Below, piece after piece: positions 45,305 through 52,737 of a DNA stretch of 64,000 bases (position 1 is the stretch's first letter; the number at the start of each line of letters is the position of its first letter). The translations under genes and the position numbers were made by a program. Below the pieces are notes generated by a model. That model saw nothing but the letters and a program-made list of their open reading frames with translations, was not told the origin of the DNA and made no database searches. The DNA comes from Gammaproteobacteria bacterium (GTDB lineage Bacteria > Pseudomonadota > Gammaproteobacteria > Eutrophobiales > Eutrophobiaceae): assembly GCA_021773235.1 (NCBI GenBank), contig JAJFKL010000032.1, forward strand, positions 186,001 through 250,000, written 5' to 3'.

Positions 45305-45334
45305 TTGACACAGGTTAATTGGTTAAGTTATTGT
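45305..45334 (+). promoter_or_regulatory. Putative promoter of the accessory island
   Basis: TTGACA (45305-45310), 18 bases, TATTGT (45329-45334). The -10 overlaps the left arm of a 12-base inverted repeat, so a repressor on that arm would block it. The stretch 45149-45304 before it holds no gene, only a hairpin TTCCACA/TGTGGAA (45233-45251). Confidence 0.45.
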
Positions 45335-45438
45335 AAACGCTACATTACTAAGGGGGAATCATTATGGATAATACAAGGTTTGAAGAGAGGGAGTGGTAGC
45401 TGCTGTTGAGTTGGTTGTTAGTAGATTAGCGTTTACAA
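45331..45438 (+). repeat. Perfect 12-base inverted repeat, possible paired operators
   Basis: TTGTAAACGCTA (45331-45342) and its exact complement TAGCGTTTACAA (45427-45438), 84 bases apart. They surround an 11-codon frame and the space before the 45464 gene. They could be operators for a looping repressor or the ends of a small insertion. Confidence 0.65.
45364..45399 (+). CDS. Eleven-codon leader frame
   Basis: MDNTRFEEREW then TAG, behind a strong AGGGGG (45350-45355) at good spacing and between the two arms of the inverted repeat. It contains two AGG arginine codons. It could be a regulatory leader peptide for the next gene or chance; no family. Confidence 0.35.
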   Translation: MDNTRFEEREW

Positions 45439-45463
45439 AAACCGCAACACAAAGGTAAAGAAT

Positions 45464-45922
45464 ATGACAGCTGTTACTACGGGACACGTTCCCACGAATG
45501 AAGCCGGCTCGTTTACCGAGCACGCAAGCGTTAATGTAAGCTCCCGGCCCGCAAATAATGTTTATCGCGAGCTCTTATTAAAGCACTCGCAACGCAAGGA
45601 AAAAGAAAAAACACCTGCAAGCACTCCGAAAGCGAGCCCGTTTCATAGCTTGATCCCGCGTCTTTTTGGGGTTGACCTTAGCGGCATGTCCAACAGATTA
45701 TCATTTTCTGAAAGGGCTGATCTGTTTCAGGATTTGATAACTAAAGTATTCAGCGCCAATGAAGATGGCGTTATTACGGAACACGAAGCGAATACTCTTG
45801 TTCGTCTTCTTGCCGAGAAGTTTTTTTCCTCTCAGGTCGACTCCATGATTCACGGGCTCTTTGACGAAGCCGATTACTCAAGAAATCTCTTTGTTGGCAG
45901 AACGAGAACATTTAAACCATGA
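45464..45922 (+). CDS. Accessory-island protein with degenerate EF-hand-like segment
   Basis: 152 aa. The first 60 residues are polar and disordered-looking; FSANEDGVITEHEANTLVRL (about residues 100-119) resembles an EF-hand loop with the first Asp lost. No signal peptide. It overlaps the next gene by 4 bases, and the two probably act together. Not a recognised tail protein. Confidence 0.55.
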   Translation: MTAVTTGHVPTNEAGSFTEHASVNVSSRPANNVYRELLLKHSQRKEKEKTPASTPKASPFHSLIPRLFGVDLSGMSNRLSFSERADLFQDLITKVFSANEDGVITEHEANTLVRLLAEKFFSSQVDSMIHGLFDEADYSRNLFVGRTRTFKP

Positions 45923-46389
45923 CAGAAGACAATACTGGTGATGGCGACTCCTCTTCAGATAGACCAGAAGACTCGAAAGCGGTAGAGGGAGAATTGCAGG
46001 AAGCAGCCAGCGCGGTCAAGAAAATTTCAGAAAAACAGCCTGAAATGATGGAAGAAATGTTTTCTGTCATGATGCAGAGCGGCGGCAACTCCTTGCACGA
46101 TAAATTCAACGATGAGCACATAACCTCGTTAGTTGGATTAATGCAATCTCATGATGAAAGAGAATATGACCTTCATAAAACCGCACGGGAAAATGCTTAC
46201 TCAGGCTCTGTCCAGCGGAGGGTTATTTACGGTGGCGTTATCCTTTTGATTTTTATTTTTGTGATGTCCTCTCTGTATCTGTTCAAAGACAACACCGATG
46301 TTCTGGTGCCTATTCTCTCAGGGCTTGGTGGGCTTGGTTCCGGAATTTTAGGCGGTATTGGCATAGGAAAAAGCATGCCTGGCGGGTGA
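45919..46389 (+). CDS. Accessory-island membrane protein, two C-terminal TM segments
   Basis: 156 aa. A charged, acidic N-terminal 95 residues (GDGDSSSDRPEDSKAVEGEL), then RRVIYGGVILLIFIFVMSSL and a Gly-rich second hydrophobic segment (LVPILSGLGGLGSGILGG). The topology fits a protein that changes the inner membrane of the lysogen, for example superinfection exclusion; that is inference. Confidence 0.6.
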   Translation: MTEDNTGDGDSSSDRPEDSKAVEGELQEAASAVKKISEKQPEMMEEMFSVMMQSGGNSLHDKFNDEHITSLVGLMQSHDEREYDLHKTARENAYSGSVQRRVIYGGVILLIFIFVMSSLYLFKDNTDVLVPILSGLGGLGSGILGGIGIGKSMPGG

Positions 46390-46429
46390 TTCCATGTGAT
46401 GTTGAAGAAGGATCTCACATCGTGAAGCG

Positions 46430-46438
46430 TGGTATAAT
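46430..46438 (+). promoter_or_regulatory. Extended -10 promoter for the lipoprotein gene
   Basis: TGG-TATAAT at 46430-46438, with no clear -35. It is followed by a short palindrome TTGATT/AATCAA (46438-46451) and AAGGAGG (46454-46460). An own promoter inside a late operon marks this as a moron gene. Confidence 0.6.
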
Positions 46439-46467
46439 TGATTAAAATCAATCAAGGAGGATGACTT

Positions 46468-46932
46468 GTGCGCGCATTATTTCTTTTTTTTACCTTTCTC
46501 TGTCTAACGGGTTGTGAGCAGCTAGACGGGCTTATGTCGGCCAGTGAAGTAGCTGAGCTAAAACGCACTTTAGGTGAATATCAATACATTGATGTAGACC
46601 CTCAATTAACATTTGAATTTAGAGAGACTGAATTTACTTCTAAGAAATCAGCTTATGAAGATATCGATGTCACTTTTAACCTGAAGGTCACTCAACACAA
46701 CAAAGACTTCCCTGTAGATAAATACCAGTTGATCTTGAACATCTCTGTGCTAGATGAGAACGAAAACGAGGTTTATGATTTTTCGGAAGTGCTGAATGTA
46801 GATGCAGAAGTAAGTACTATCCAGCAAACGCAAAAACTGTTTAATTTTGAAGGTATTTATGCCTTAGGGCATAAGTTAGTAGTGGAAAAATATAACTGGT
46901 ATCCAATCAGGGACTTTAAGGCTTACAAATAA
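46468..46932 (+). CDS. Lipoprotein, possible superinfection-exclusion moron
   Basis: 154 aa with a GTG start behind a perfect AAGGAGG. The signal peptide ends in LCLTGC (lipid-modified Cys16). The mature part is small and beta-rich (LTFEFRETEF, VTFNLKVTQ, YQLILNISVLD). Phage lipoproteins of this size often block a receptor or DNA entry. It has its own extended -10 promoter, so it may be expressed in the lysogen. Confidence 0.65.
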   Translation: MRALFLFFTFLCLTGCEQLDGLMSASEVAELKRTLGEYQYIDVDPQLTFEFRETEFTSKKSAYEDIDVTFNLKVTQHNKDFPVDKYQLILNISVLDENENEVYDFSEVLNVDAEVSTIQQTQKLFNFEGIYALGHKLVVEKYNWYPIRDFKAYK

Positions 46933-46945
46933 TCTGCCTAGCTTA

Positions 46946-47140
46946 TTAATCATTGTCCAAATGGCTGATTAGGTCTTCTAGATCAACAGTTTTATTCTTG
47001 TTCTTTTTAAACCAGCTTATCATTGGCTTGTGTATTTCAGGGGCTTCTATACATTCTTTTAATTCTTCGTGAGACAGCCAGCAGTCAGACGCGTCCAGTG
47101 CGGCTTTCATTTCCTCTTTACTAATTTTATTGCCAGTCAT
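46946..47140 (-). CDS. Small acidic protein on the minus strand
   Basis: 64 aa, starting at 47140 and reading left, with AGGGAAAG upstream on the minus strand. Lys/Glu-rich helices (ISKEEMKAALDASDCWLS, HEELKECIE) and an ENKTVDLEDLISHL-like C-terminus. It lies tail-to-tail with the lipoprotein gene, the only minus-strand gene within the late region. Unknown function. Confidence 0.55.
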   Translation of the reverse strand: MTGNKISKEEMKAALDASDCWLSHEELKECIEAPEIHKPMISWFKKNKNKTVDLEDLISHLDND

Positions 47141-47164
47141 TTCTTTCCCTGATTCGACTAAGAT

Positions 47165-47192
47165 TTGACAATCCTACCAAAATCACTATCCT
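47165..47192 (+). promoter_or_regulatory. Promoter of the antirepressor control region
   Basis: TTGACA (47165-47170), 16 bases, TATCCT (47187-47192). A transcript would start near 47199, just before the segment GTGCTCAAAAC that is complementary to the antirepressor leader. Confidence 0.55.
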
Positions 47193-47198
47193 AAATAC

Positions 47199-47253
47199 AA
47201 GTGCTCAAAACACTCTGAAAGCGGACAGCCGCAACCGACAACGCGGCTTTTTT
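47199..47253 (+). ncRNA. Putative small antisense-type RNA (P1 C4/P4 CI-like)
   Basis: From a probable start near 47199 the RNA would carry GTGCTCAAAAC (47201-47211) near its 5' end and finish at hairpin AGCCGC/GCGGCT (47227-47232 with 47243-47248) and a T-run to 47253, about 55 nt. The 11-base segment is the exact complement of 47369-47379 in the leader of the BRO-N gene. Known relatives in P1 and P4 are short RNAs released from the same transcript that pair with the leader and stop antirepressor expression. Processing and function here are inferred. Confidence 0.5.
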
Positions 47254-47427
47254 GTGCCTGCATGAAAAGACTACGGTGACCAGCCAGTAACCTCACCCGA
47301 CGATTTATGCCGGGTGTAGGTGAATACAAGACCGCTTGCGGGAATAAACCTGCTGTTTCTTTTGGACAGTTTTGAGCACCCGGCACCCTATTTAGGGTCA
47401 ATCAAAAAAACCAAAAGGAGGTTCTCT
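47254..47427 (+). promoter_or_regulatory. Structured leader of the antirepressor gene with antisense target boxes
   Basis: Holds hairpins CACCCG/CGGGTG (47294-47299 with 47311-47316) and CCGC/GCGG (47332-47341). The target box GTTTTGAGCAC (47369-47379) pairs with 47201-47211, and TATTTAGG (47389-47396) pairs with CCTAAATA (47190-47197), which overlaps the -10. A frame from GTG 47320 (NTRPLAGINLLFLL) runs in phase into the antirepressor; from memory, similar leaders occur before prophage antirepressors. Confidence 0.55.
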
Positions 47428-48036
47428 ATGAGCCAGCAATCTAATGCCGTCTTACAGGACGGCGATCTTATTAGTTACGATTTCAACGGAAAACCAATCG
47501 ACCTTGTCCCGCATGATGGCGGTTTTTGGGTCACAGGCGAGGCGATAGGGGGCGCTTTGGGGTATCCAGACGCCCCTAGAGCTATTGCCAAAGTGTACGA
47601 GAGGAACCGCGAAGAGCTTAAAATCCATAGCTGCGTGGTCAAACTGACCACGCAGGGTGGCAACGGTAGCGGACAAAAACGGAGAATTCGCGTCTATAAC
47701 GAAGAGGCGATCATGATCATTACTATGCTATCCCGCCAGCCCAAGGCGGCAGAGTTTCGGGCATGGGCGGTGCAGATCCTCAAAGCTTACCGGCGCGGGG
47801 AATTGGTGATGTCTACGCCGGGAGAACGTGATCGTCTGCTGGAACTCTGCATTCGAGAGTCGGGCAATGGGAATATTGCCGCTATGGACACGCTGATTAC
47901 GCGCTACGGTTATCGCTCTGAATTGAAAGAAGAGCAGCAAGTATTGTTGGCGGTGTTGCGCGGCAAGGTGCAGGTTCAATTGCCTTCCCTGCCTAAATGC
48001 TTCATCGAGGCAGGCAGTCAAGGCGGTGATGTATGA
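47428..48036 (+). CDS. BRO-N domain antirepressor-like protein
   Basis: 202 aa from ATG 47428 behind AAGGAGG (47415-47421). The N-terminal 110 residues match the BRO-N domain: FWVTGEAIGGALGYPDA, ELKIHSCVVKLTT, RRIRVYNEEAIMIITMLSR and AAEFRAWAVQILKAYR. Such proteins inactivate phage repressors or bind DNA. The C-terminal part is helical. Its place inside the late operon, behind a separate promoter and antisense-type leader, suggests control of lysogeny independent of the right-end repressors. ATGA overlap with the next gene. Confidence 0.75.
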   Translation: MSQQSNAVLQDGDLISYDFNGKPIDLVPHDGGFWVTGEAIGGALGYPDAPRAIAKVYERNREELKIHSCVVKLTTQGGNGSGQKRRIRVYNEEAIMIITMLSRQPKAAEFRAWAVQILKAYRRGELVMSTPGERDRLLELCIRESGNGNIAAMDTLITRYGYRSELKEEQQVLLAVLRGKVQVQLPSLPKCFIEAGSQGGDV

Positions 48037-48323
48037 TGACTAATAAACGCACCGTTAAAGGCATGATGAATGTGCTTTATGATATTAGGAACATGCATAA
48101 GGCTTTGGCTGAGATTGAGGCCGACAAAGATCTGATTAAGCAATTACTGGCACGTATCGAGGTTGCTCAGACACGAGAGGAGGCAAAGCGCCTGACAGAG
48201 TGCGTCGAACAGATGCAGGATGATCTGTTTAGTGCCAAGGAAGAATACGACAAGCTTTATAAAACACTGAAAAAAACAGGGGTCAAAATCGATATAAGGG
48301 ACAAGTTTCATGTCCCCGCTTAA
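48033..48323 (+). CDS. Small coiled-coil protein coupled to the antirepressor
   Basis: 96 aa. The start overlaps the antirepressor stop as ATGA. Charged helices (LYDIRNMHKALAEIEADK, TREEAKRLTECVEQMQDD) indicate a coiled coil; no TM. Likely a partner of the antirepressor or a regulator. The start of a further small frame lies 14 bases before its stop. Confidence 0.6.
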   Translation: MMTNKRTVKGMMNVLYDIRNMHKALAEIEADKDLIKQLLARIEVAQTREEAKRLTECVEQMQDDLFSAKEEYDKLYKTLKKTGVKIDIRDKFHVPA

Positions 48324-48447
48324 TCTGACAGTGACCGAGCCGAGGCTTACTATTGTGGTTGTTATTCCTGATTTGCATCTCTTTGTGCTACTACGGGAGA
48401 TGCGCCAGGGGCTGGAAATGATGTTGTGCTATTTGAATTCAGAATAA
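48310..48447 (+). CDS. Small overlapping phage gene, unknown
   Basis: 45 aa. ATG 48310 with AGGGA at 48297-48301, overlapping the previous gene by 14 bases. The middle (RLTIVVVIPDLHLFVLL) is hydrophobic, maybe a single membrane segment or a beta strand. The stop lies just before an extended -10 promoter. Confidence 0.45.
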   Translation: MSPLNLTVTEPRLTIVVVIPDLHLFVLLREMRQGLEMMLCYLNSE

Positions 48448-48449
48448 AT

Positions 48450-48458
48450 TGCTATAAT
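48450..48458 (+). promoter_or_regulatory. Extended -10 promoter for the tail operon
   Basis: TGC-TATAAT (48450-48458), no clear -35. Transcription would start near 48465 at the same conserved box seen before the capsid gene. Confidence 0.65.
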
Positions 48459-48462
48459 GTGC

Positions 48463-48526
48463 ACTGAATAAGGCATAACGTATTTAAACGAAAGCCGGAA
48501 TCTCGAAAGGGATTCCGGCTTTTTTT
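48463..48526 (+). promoter_or_regulatory. Leader with conserved box and terminator-like hairpin, copy 2
   Basis: ACTGAATAAGGCATAACGTA begins at 48463, with perfect stem GCCGGAATC/GATTCCGGC (48494-48502 with 48511-48519), loop TCGAAAGG and seven T. Copy 1 is at 36502-36566. It stands 39 bases before the tape-measure gene. Confidence 0.7.
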
Positions 48527-48564
48527 GTGGGCGTTCATAACGGCTATGGTCGGAGCTTGGTTTT

Positions 48565-50811
48565 ATGAAAGGTAAAGAAGTCAGAGTTATTCTTACCATG
48601 GACGGCAGGCAGTACGCGGTTGCTGTTGATAAAGCAACGGGCAAGATGCGTAAGCTGTCAAACTCGGCAAAAGACATGACTCACGCCATGAGCGCCAGCA
48701 CTATTGCTCAACGAAAGAATGTTGTCGCCAGCAAAGCTTTGGTTGGTGGCATGTCTAGCGCAGGCCGGCAGGCCCGCGTACTAGGTAAAGACGTTAAAAA
48801 CACCCGTCTGCAATTCGACTTCATGAAGCGCGATATTGTTACTTTAAGAAACAGTCTTGGTGTTATTGGGTTTGGATTGTTGACGCGTGAAATTATCCAG
48901 GCGGGCATTCAAATGGAGCGCCTGAACAACCAGATGCTAGCCGCTACAGGCTCCACTACTCTTGCTGCTAATGAGATGGTATTTGTCAGGAACGAGTCCG
49001 ATCGTCTTGGGCTCTCTCTCTCTAATCAGATCGGGCTTTATGCACGATTAACAGCCGCGTCAAAAGGGACTGAGCTACAAGGGAAGTCTACTCGAGATAT
49101 TTTCTCTGCTATTAGCGAAACAGCAACGGTATTGCAGCTTAGTGCGCAAGATACCGAAGGCGCTATTCGCGCCATAGAACAGATGATGTCGAAAGGCAAT
49201 GTCCAAGCTGAAGAGTTACGCGGTCAATTAGGCGAGCGTATACCTGGTGCGTTTCAGATTGCCGCCAGAGCTATGAACGTAACAACACAAGAGTTGAACA
49301 AAATGCTGGATGGAGGCAAAGTTCTGGCATCCGATCTGCTTCCCGCTATGGCCGAAGAGCTACGGAAAACCTTTGGCGATAATCTCAGCGTTGCTGTTAA
49401 TAGCGCTACTGCAAATATAAACCGGTTCGAAACTCAGCTCTTTGATTTAAAAGTTGAGATGTCAGAAAACTTATTGCCTATTTTTAGCGATGGCATCCGT
49501 TTAACCGGAGAGTTTGCTGGCGGTATTGTATTGCTTGGTGAAAAAATCGGTCTTTGGGAGCGTAACCTCAACAAACTGTCTTTAGCGCAGCTCAGCGTTG
49601 AACTCGATGACGTTAATCAAAAGTTTAAAGAGCAGTCTGATCTATTAAATAAAACTAGCGCTGGTCCAGCAACAGCACAAATCAACAGAAGCATAAATGA
49701 GACATTAGAAAAACGTACGGACATTGTTAAAAGGATTATTGAGTTACAGCAAAGACAAAAACAGTTGGAGCAAGGCTCCGCCAATCCAGCAGCCGTAAGC
49801 ACAGGGGGTGAGGGGCAAAACAAATCTGCTTCCGATCTGTTTGATTCGGTTAATTCTAAGCTGAAAAAACAGATCGAACTCTATGGACAAACAACTCAAG
49901 CGGCTGCCGTTCGATACGAAACTGAAAAAGGCGCGTTAAAGGGTTTATTGCCAGGGCAAAAGGAAGCTTTGATATTGCAGGCAGAGCAACTCGACAAGCT
50001 TAAAGCTCAGACGGCCGTTCTTAAGGAGCAGACTGAAGTAGCTACTATTTACCATGAGCAACATACGCAAGGACTAGAAAACAATATTGAGCAGTGGCGC
50101 GTACTGGAGCAAAACGCAGTAGTTTACGATGACAAAATAAAAGAGCTGGATGATTCAGTTCATTCTCTTGATAGTACAGCGCAAGAACTTGGCTTTACTT
50201 TTTCTTCTGCTTTTGAAGACGCGATCATTGAAGGCGAAGGCTTTCGCGATGTGCTTGGCGGCATTTTTAAAGATATGCAGCGCATTATTTTGCGTAAGAC
50301 AGTCACCGAGCCATTTGGCAATTTTGTTAGTGACGCGATCACTGGCGATGAAGGTGGTTTTGGCTTTATAAAGAATTTATTTAGTGGCGGCGCTTCAACA
50401 AGCTCAGTCTCCTCCGGCCTCGGCAGCGGACTCGGCGCGAATTTTCCGATAGCACATGATGGCGGTGTTCCCGGCGCTGGCGAAAACAGCGGTACCCGTT
50501 TTGTTTCTCCTCGCGTGTTTGATAACGCGCCACGTTTTCATGATGGCCGTGTGCCTGGTCTTAAGTCTGGCGAGCTCCCGGCGATCATTAAAGATGATGA
50601 AGGTGTGTTTACGCCAGCGCAGATGAAAGCATTGGGTGGCAGCAATATTAATATAACGCAGCATTTTGAAATTAGCGGCGGCGTTGGCGATGAAGGCGTT
50701 TCTCCAGAGGTGTTAGCTAAAGTCGGCAAGCAGTTTGAGGGCATGATGAAAGGGATTGCTCAAAAAGAAATATTTAATTCAACGCGTAACGGTAGCGGTA
50801 ACCGGTTATGA
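48565..50811 (+). CDS. Tail tape-measure protein
   Basis: 748 aa behind GGAG (48552-48555). The N-terminal tape-measure domain shows LGLSLSNQIGLYARLTAAS, GKSTRDIFSAISETATVL, EGAIRAIEQMMSKGNVQAEE and LRGQLGERIPGAFQIAARAM. Long helical and hydrophobic stretches follow (FDFMKRDIVTLRNSLGVIGF near the start), and a Gly-rich C-terminus (SSGLGSGLGANFPIAHDGGV). Its length sets tail length. It is separated from the chaperone by a 3.4-kb island. ATGA overlap with the next gene. Confidence 0.85.
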   Translation: MKGKEVRVILTMDGRQYAVAVDKATGKMRKLSNSAKDMTHAMSASTIAQRKNVVASKALVGGMSSAGRQARVLGKDVKNTRLQFDFMKRDIVTLRNSLGVIGFGLLTREIIQAGIQMERLNNQMLAATGSTTLAANEMVFVRNESDRLGLSLSNQIGLYARLTAASKGTELQGKSTRDIFSAISETATVLQLSAQDTEGAIRAIEQMMSKGNVQAEELRGQLGERIPGAFQIAARAMNVTTQELNKMLDGGKVLASDLLPAMAEELRKTFGDNLSVAVNSATANINRFETQLFDLKVEMSENLLPIFSDGIRLTGEFAGGIVLLGEKIGLWERNLNKLSLAQLSVELDDVNQKFKEQSDLLNKTSAGPATAQINRSINETLEKRTDIVKRIIELQQRQKQLEQGSANPAAVSTGGEGQNKSASDLFDSVNSKLKKQIELYGQTTQAAAVRYETEKGALKGLLPGQKEALILQAEQLDKLKAQTAVLKEQTEVATIYHEQHTQGLENNIEQWRVLEQNAVVYDDKIKELDDSVHSLDSTAQELGFTFSSAFEDAIIEGEGFRDVLGGIFKDMQRIILRKTVTEPFGNFVSDAITGDEGGFGFIKNLFSGGASTSSVSSGLGSGLGANFPIAHDGGVPGAGENSGTRFVSPRVFDNAPRFHDGRVPGLKSGELPAIIKDDEGVFTPAQMKALGGSNINITQHFEISGGVGDEGVSPEVLAKVGKQFEGMMKGIAQKEIFNSTRNGSGNRL

Positions 50812-51143
50812 GTGATTTTGCCTGGACACCTCATTACGGCACTCGCAAAGAAGTTGAGCCACGTACGCTTACAGCAAAGCTGGGCGATGGTTACGAGCAA
50901 AGAGCGGCTGATGGTTTAAATCACATGCCTGAAATATGGACAGTCGTTTTTACCTCAGTTACTCACGCAAAGGCAGCTGCAATCATTTCTTTCCTTGAAG
51001 GTAAAGCCGGTGTTGCTGCGTTCACGTTTACACCACCAGAAGGGGCCGAGATCAAGGTTGTCTGCAGGAAATGGCCGCGCACGATTAAGGGCCCTAATTT
51101 AAGCTCTTTGACGCTGACCTTTAAACAGGTGTTCGATCTATGA
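50808..51143 (+). CDS. Minor tail protein (lambda M-like)
   Basis: 111 aa. DFAWTPHYGTRKEVEPRTLT and FGDGYEQR-type residues (AKLGDGYEQRAADGLNH) with FTFTPPEGAEIKVVCRKW match gpM, a tail-tip assembly protein. ATGA overlaps on both sides place it in the M-L-K-I-J order of lambda. Confidence 0.82.
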   Translation: MSDFAWTPHYGTRKEVEPRTLTAKLGDGYEQRAADGLNHMPEIWTVVFTSVTHAKAAAIISFLEGKAGVAAFTFTPPEGAEIKVVCRKWPRTIKGPNLSSLTLTFKQVFDL

Positions 51144-51856
51144 CCATTAACGAAACAGTTCAGGAATTTAATCCTGGTGCACAGGTTGAGTTGTTTGATA
51201 TTGATGCATCGAACTTTGGCGAGGGTATTTTACGATTCACGGCTTCGGGCTTTGATGATGATGGCATGGGTGGTCTGCAGAATATTTTCTTTGATGGCAA
51301 TGAGTATGAGGCGTTGCCGATTGAGGCGGATGGTTTCGAGTGGAACGGCAAGGGTGTGCAACCGACACCGACATTAACCTTGTCGTCTATCAAGAAAGTT
51401 ATTCGCAATTTGTTGTATTCCACTAATGGACTGGTCGGTGCGCAGGTGACGCGGCGGATTACGTTTGATCGGTTTCTGGATGGACACGAGGAACCGGATG
51501 CAGATGCCGTTATCTGTAAGGACATCTTTAACGTCGAACGCATGGAGTCGATGAACAAGGTGTTTAGTAAGTTGCAGTTGGCGACGATTCTGGATATCGA
51601 GGGCGTTAAGTTTCCGGGCGGTCAGTTGATTCGTAATACCTGTATTAATACTTATCGGCATTATGTTGATGGTGCGTTTGTTTATTCTACTGGCCGGGCG
51701 TGTCCTTATGTTGGCGCGGCTTCGTTTGATATTAACAACAATTCGACAACGGATGAGAACGATGTTTGTCCTCATAACTTGCAAGGTTGTCGCACGCGTC
51801 ATGGTGAAAATGGCGTGTTGCCGTTTTTAGGTTTTCCGGGGCTGTTACGCAGATGA
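51140..51856 (+). CDS. Minor tail protein (lambda L-like), probable Fe-S protein
   Basis: 238 aa. QEFNPGAQVELFDIDASNF and FDRFLDGHEEPDAD match gpL. The C-terminal half has four or five cysteines (NTCINTY, RACPYVG, DVCPHNL, GCRTRHG) that fit the cysteine set which binds an iron-sulfur cluster in gpL. It forms part of the tail tip. Confidence 0.82.
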   Translation: MTINETVQEFNPGAQVELFDIDASNFGEGILRFTASGFDDDGMGGLQNIFFDGNEYEALPIEADGFEWNGKGVQPTPTLTLSSIKKVIRNLLYSTNGLVGAQVTRRITFDRFLDGHEEPDADAVICKDIFNVERMESMNKVFSKLQLATILDIEGVKFPGGQLIRNTCINTYRHYVDGAFVYSTGRACPYVGAASFDINNNSTTDENDVCPHNLQGCRTRHGENGVLPFLGFPGLLRR

Positions 51857-52569
51857 GTTTCTCTCACCTTTATCCTGAAATAAAACAGCACGCATTGGAT
51901 GTGTACCCTGAAGAGTGTTGCGGTTTGGTAGTGGATGATAAATACCATGCGATGCCGAATCAGTCCGACGATCCTGAAAACAGTTTTAAGATCGATAGTA
52001 CAGCAATGCTTGCGGCAAGAAAGATCGGCCTGCAGGCTATCGTGCATTCTCATCCTGATGATATTGCTGCACCAAGCTCAGCGGATATGGCCTCACAAAT
52101 AGAGAACGTGGTGCCTTGGATCTTGCTGAATACAGATGGCGAGTTTGCAGGCGAGCCTTTTGTCTTTGGCGACTCGGCACCGATACCGGATTTAATGGCG
52201 CGCACATTTCGTCATGGTGTGACGGATTGTTATAACTTAATCCGTGATTTTTATCGGCAGGAATTAAACATTACCTTGAAAGATGTTCCACGCGATTGGG
52301 AGTGGTGGAGCAAGGATCAAACGCTATACGAGGATGGTTTTAAAGAAGCGGGTTTTCATAAGATTGACCAGAGTGAGGTTCAGTATGGCGATGTCTTTCT
52401 GGCCAACATTCGATCTAATACTCCGAATCATGGCGGCGTGTATGTTGGTGATGAAATGATATTACACCATCTTACTGGTTCACATGCCGTTGAAAACAGA
52501 TTGCCTAAACGCGATCTCGTTTGTCGGTATCAAAATTATATTTCTTATTGGTTAAGGTATGAGGAGTAA
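51853..52569 (+). CDS. Tail assembly peptidase (lambda K-like): JAB plus NlpC/P60
   Basis: 238 aa. The N-terminal JAB/MPN domain has Glu in YPEECCGLV and the metal motif HSHPDDIAAPSSAD (HxHx7SxxD complete). The C-terminal NlpC/P60 domain has Cys in HGVTDCYNLIRDFY and His in TPNHGGVYVGD. It may cleave peptidoglycan during DNA entry or process the tip. Both active sites look intact. Confidence 0.85.
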   Translation: MSFSHLYPEIKQHALDVYPEECCGLVVDDKYHAMPNQSDDPENSFKIDSTAMLAARKIGLQAIVHSHPDDIAAPSSADMASQIENVVPWILLNTDGEFAGEPFVFGDSAPIPDLMARTFRHGVTDCYNLIRDFYRQELNITLKDVPRDWEWWSKDQTLYEDGFKEAGFHKIDQSEVQYGDVFLANIRSNTPNHGGVYVGDEMILHHLTGSHAVENRLPKRDLVCRYQNYISYWLRYEE

Positions 52570-52573
52570 CAAA

Positions 52574-52735
52574 ATGAGTATCGCAATTGTTCTGCATAAA
52601 TATAAGGGTTTTGGTTTTGGTGTTAAGAGTTACACAGGTGATGTACATCGTTCTGTTATTATTAAATGTGGTTTTGTTTCTGCAAATATAAGCAATCAAT
52701 CCACGTACGCATTTAAGGCGCTGACTAGTATTTAA
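52574..52735 (+). CDS. Small phage gene between K and I homologues
   Basis: 53 aa, with GAGGAG (52561-52566) at ideal spacing, which is why I call it. Gly/Phe and hydroxy-rich (HKYKGFGFGVKSYTGDVHRS); one cysteine; no TM. In lambda no gene stands at this place, so it looks like an extra cargo gene. Unknown function. Confidence 0.6.
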   Translation: MSIAIVLHKYKGFGFGVKSYTGDVHRSVIIKCGFVSANISNQSTYAFKALTSI

Positions 52736-52737
52736 TT

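Noticed and set aside
47186-47401. A minus-strand frame of 71 codons over the antirepressor leader.
   Set aside because: It follows the hairpins and complementarity boxes of the control region and has no protein-like composition.
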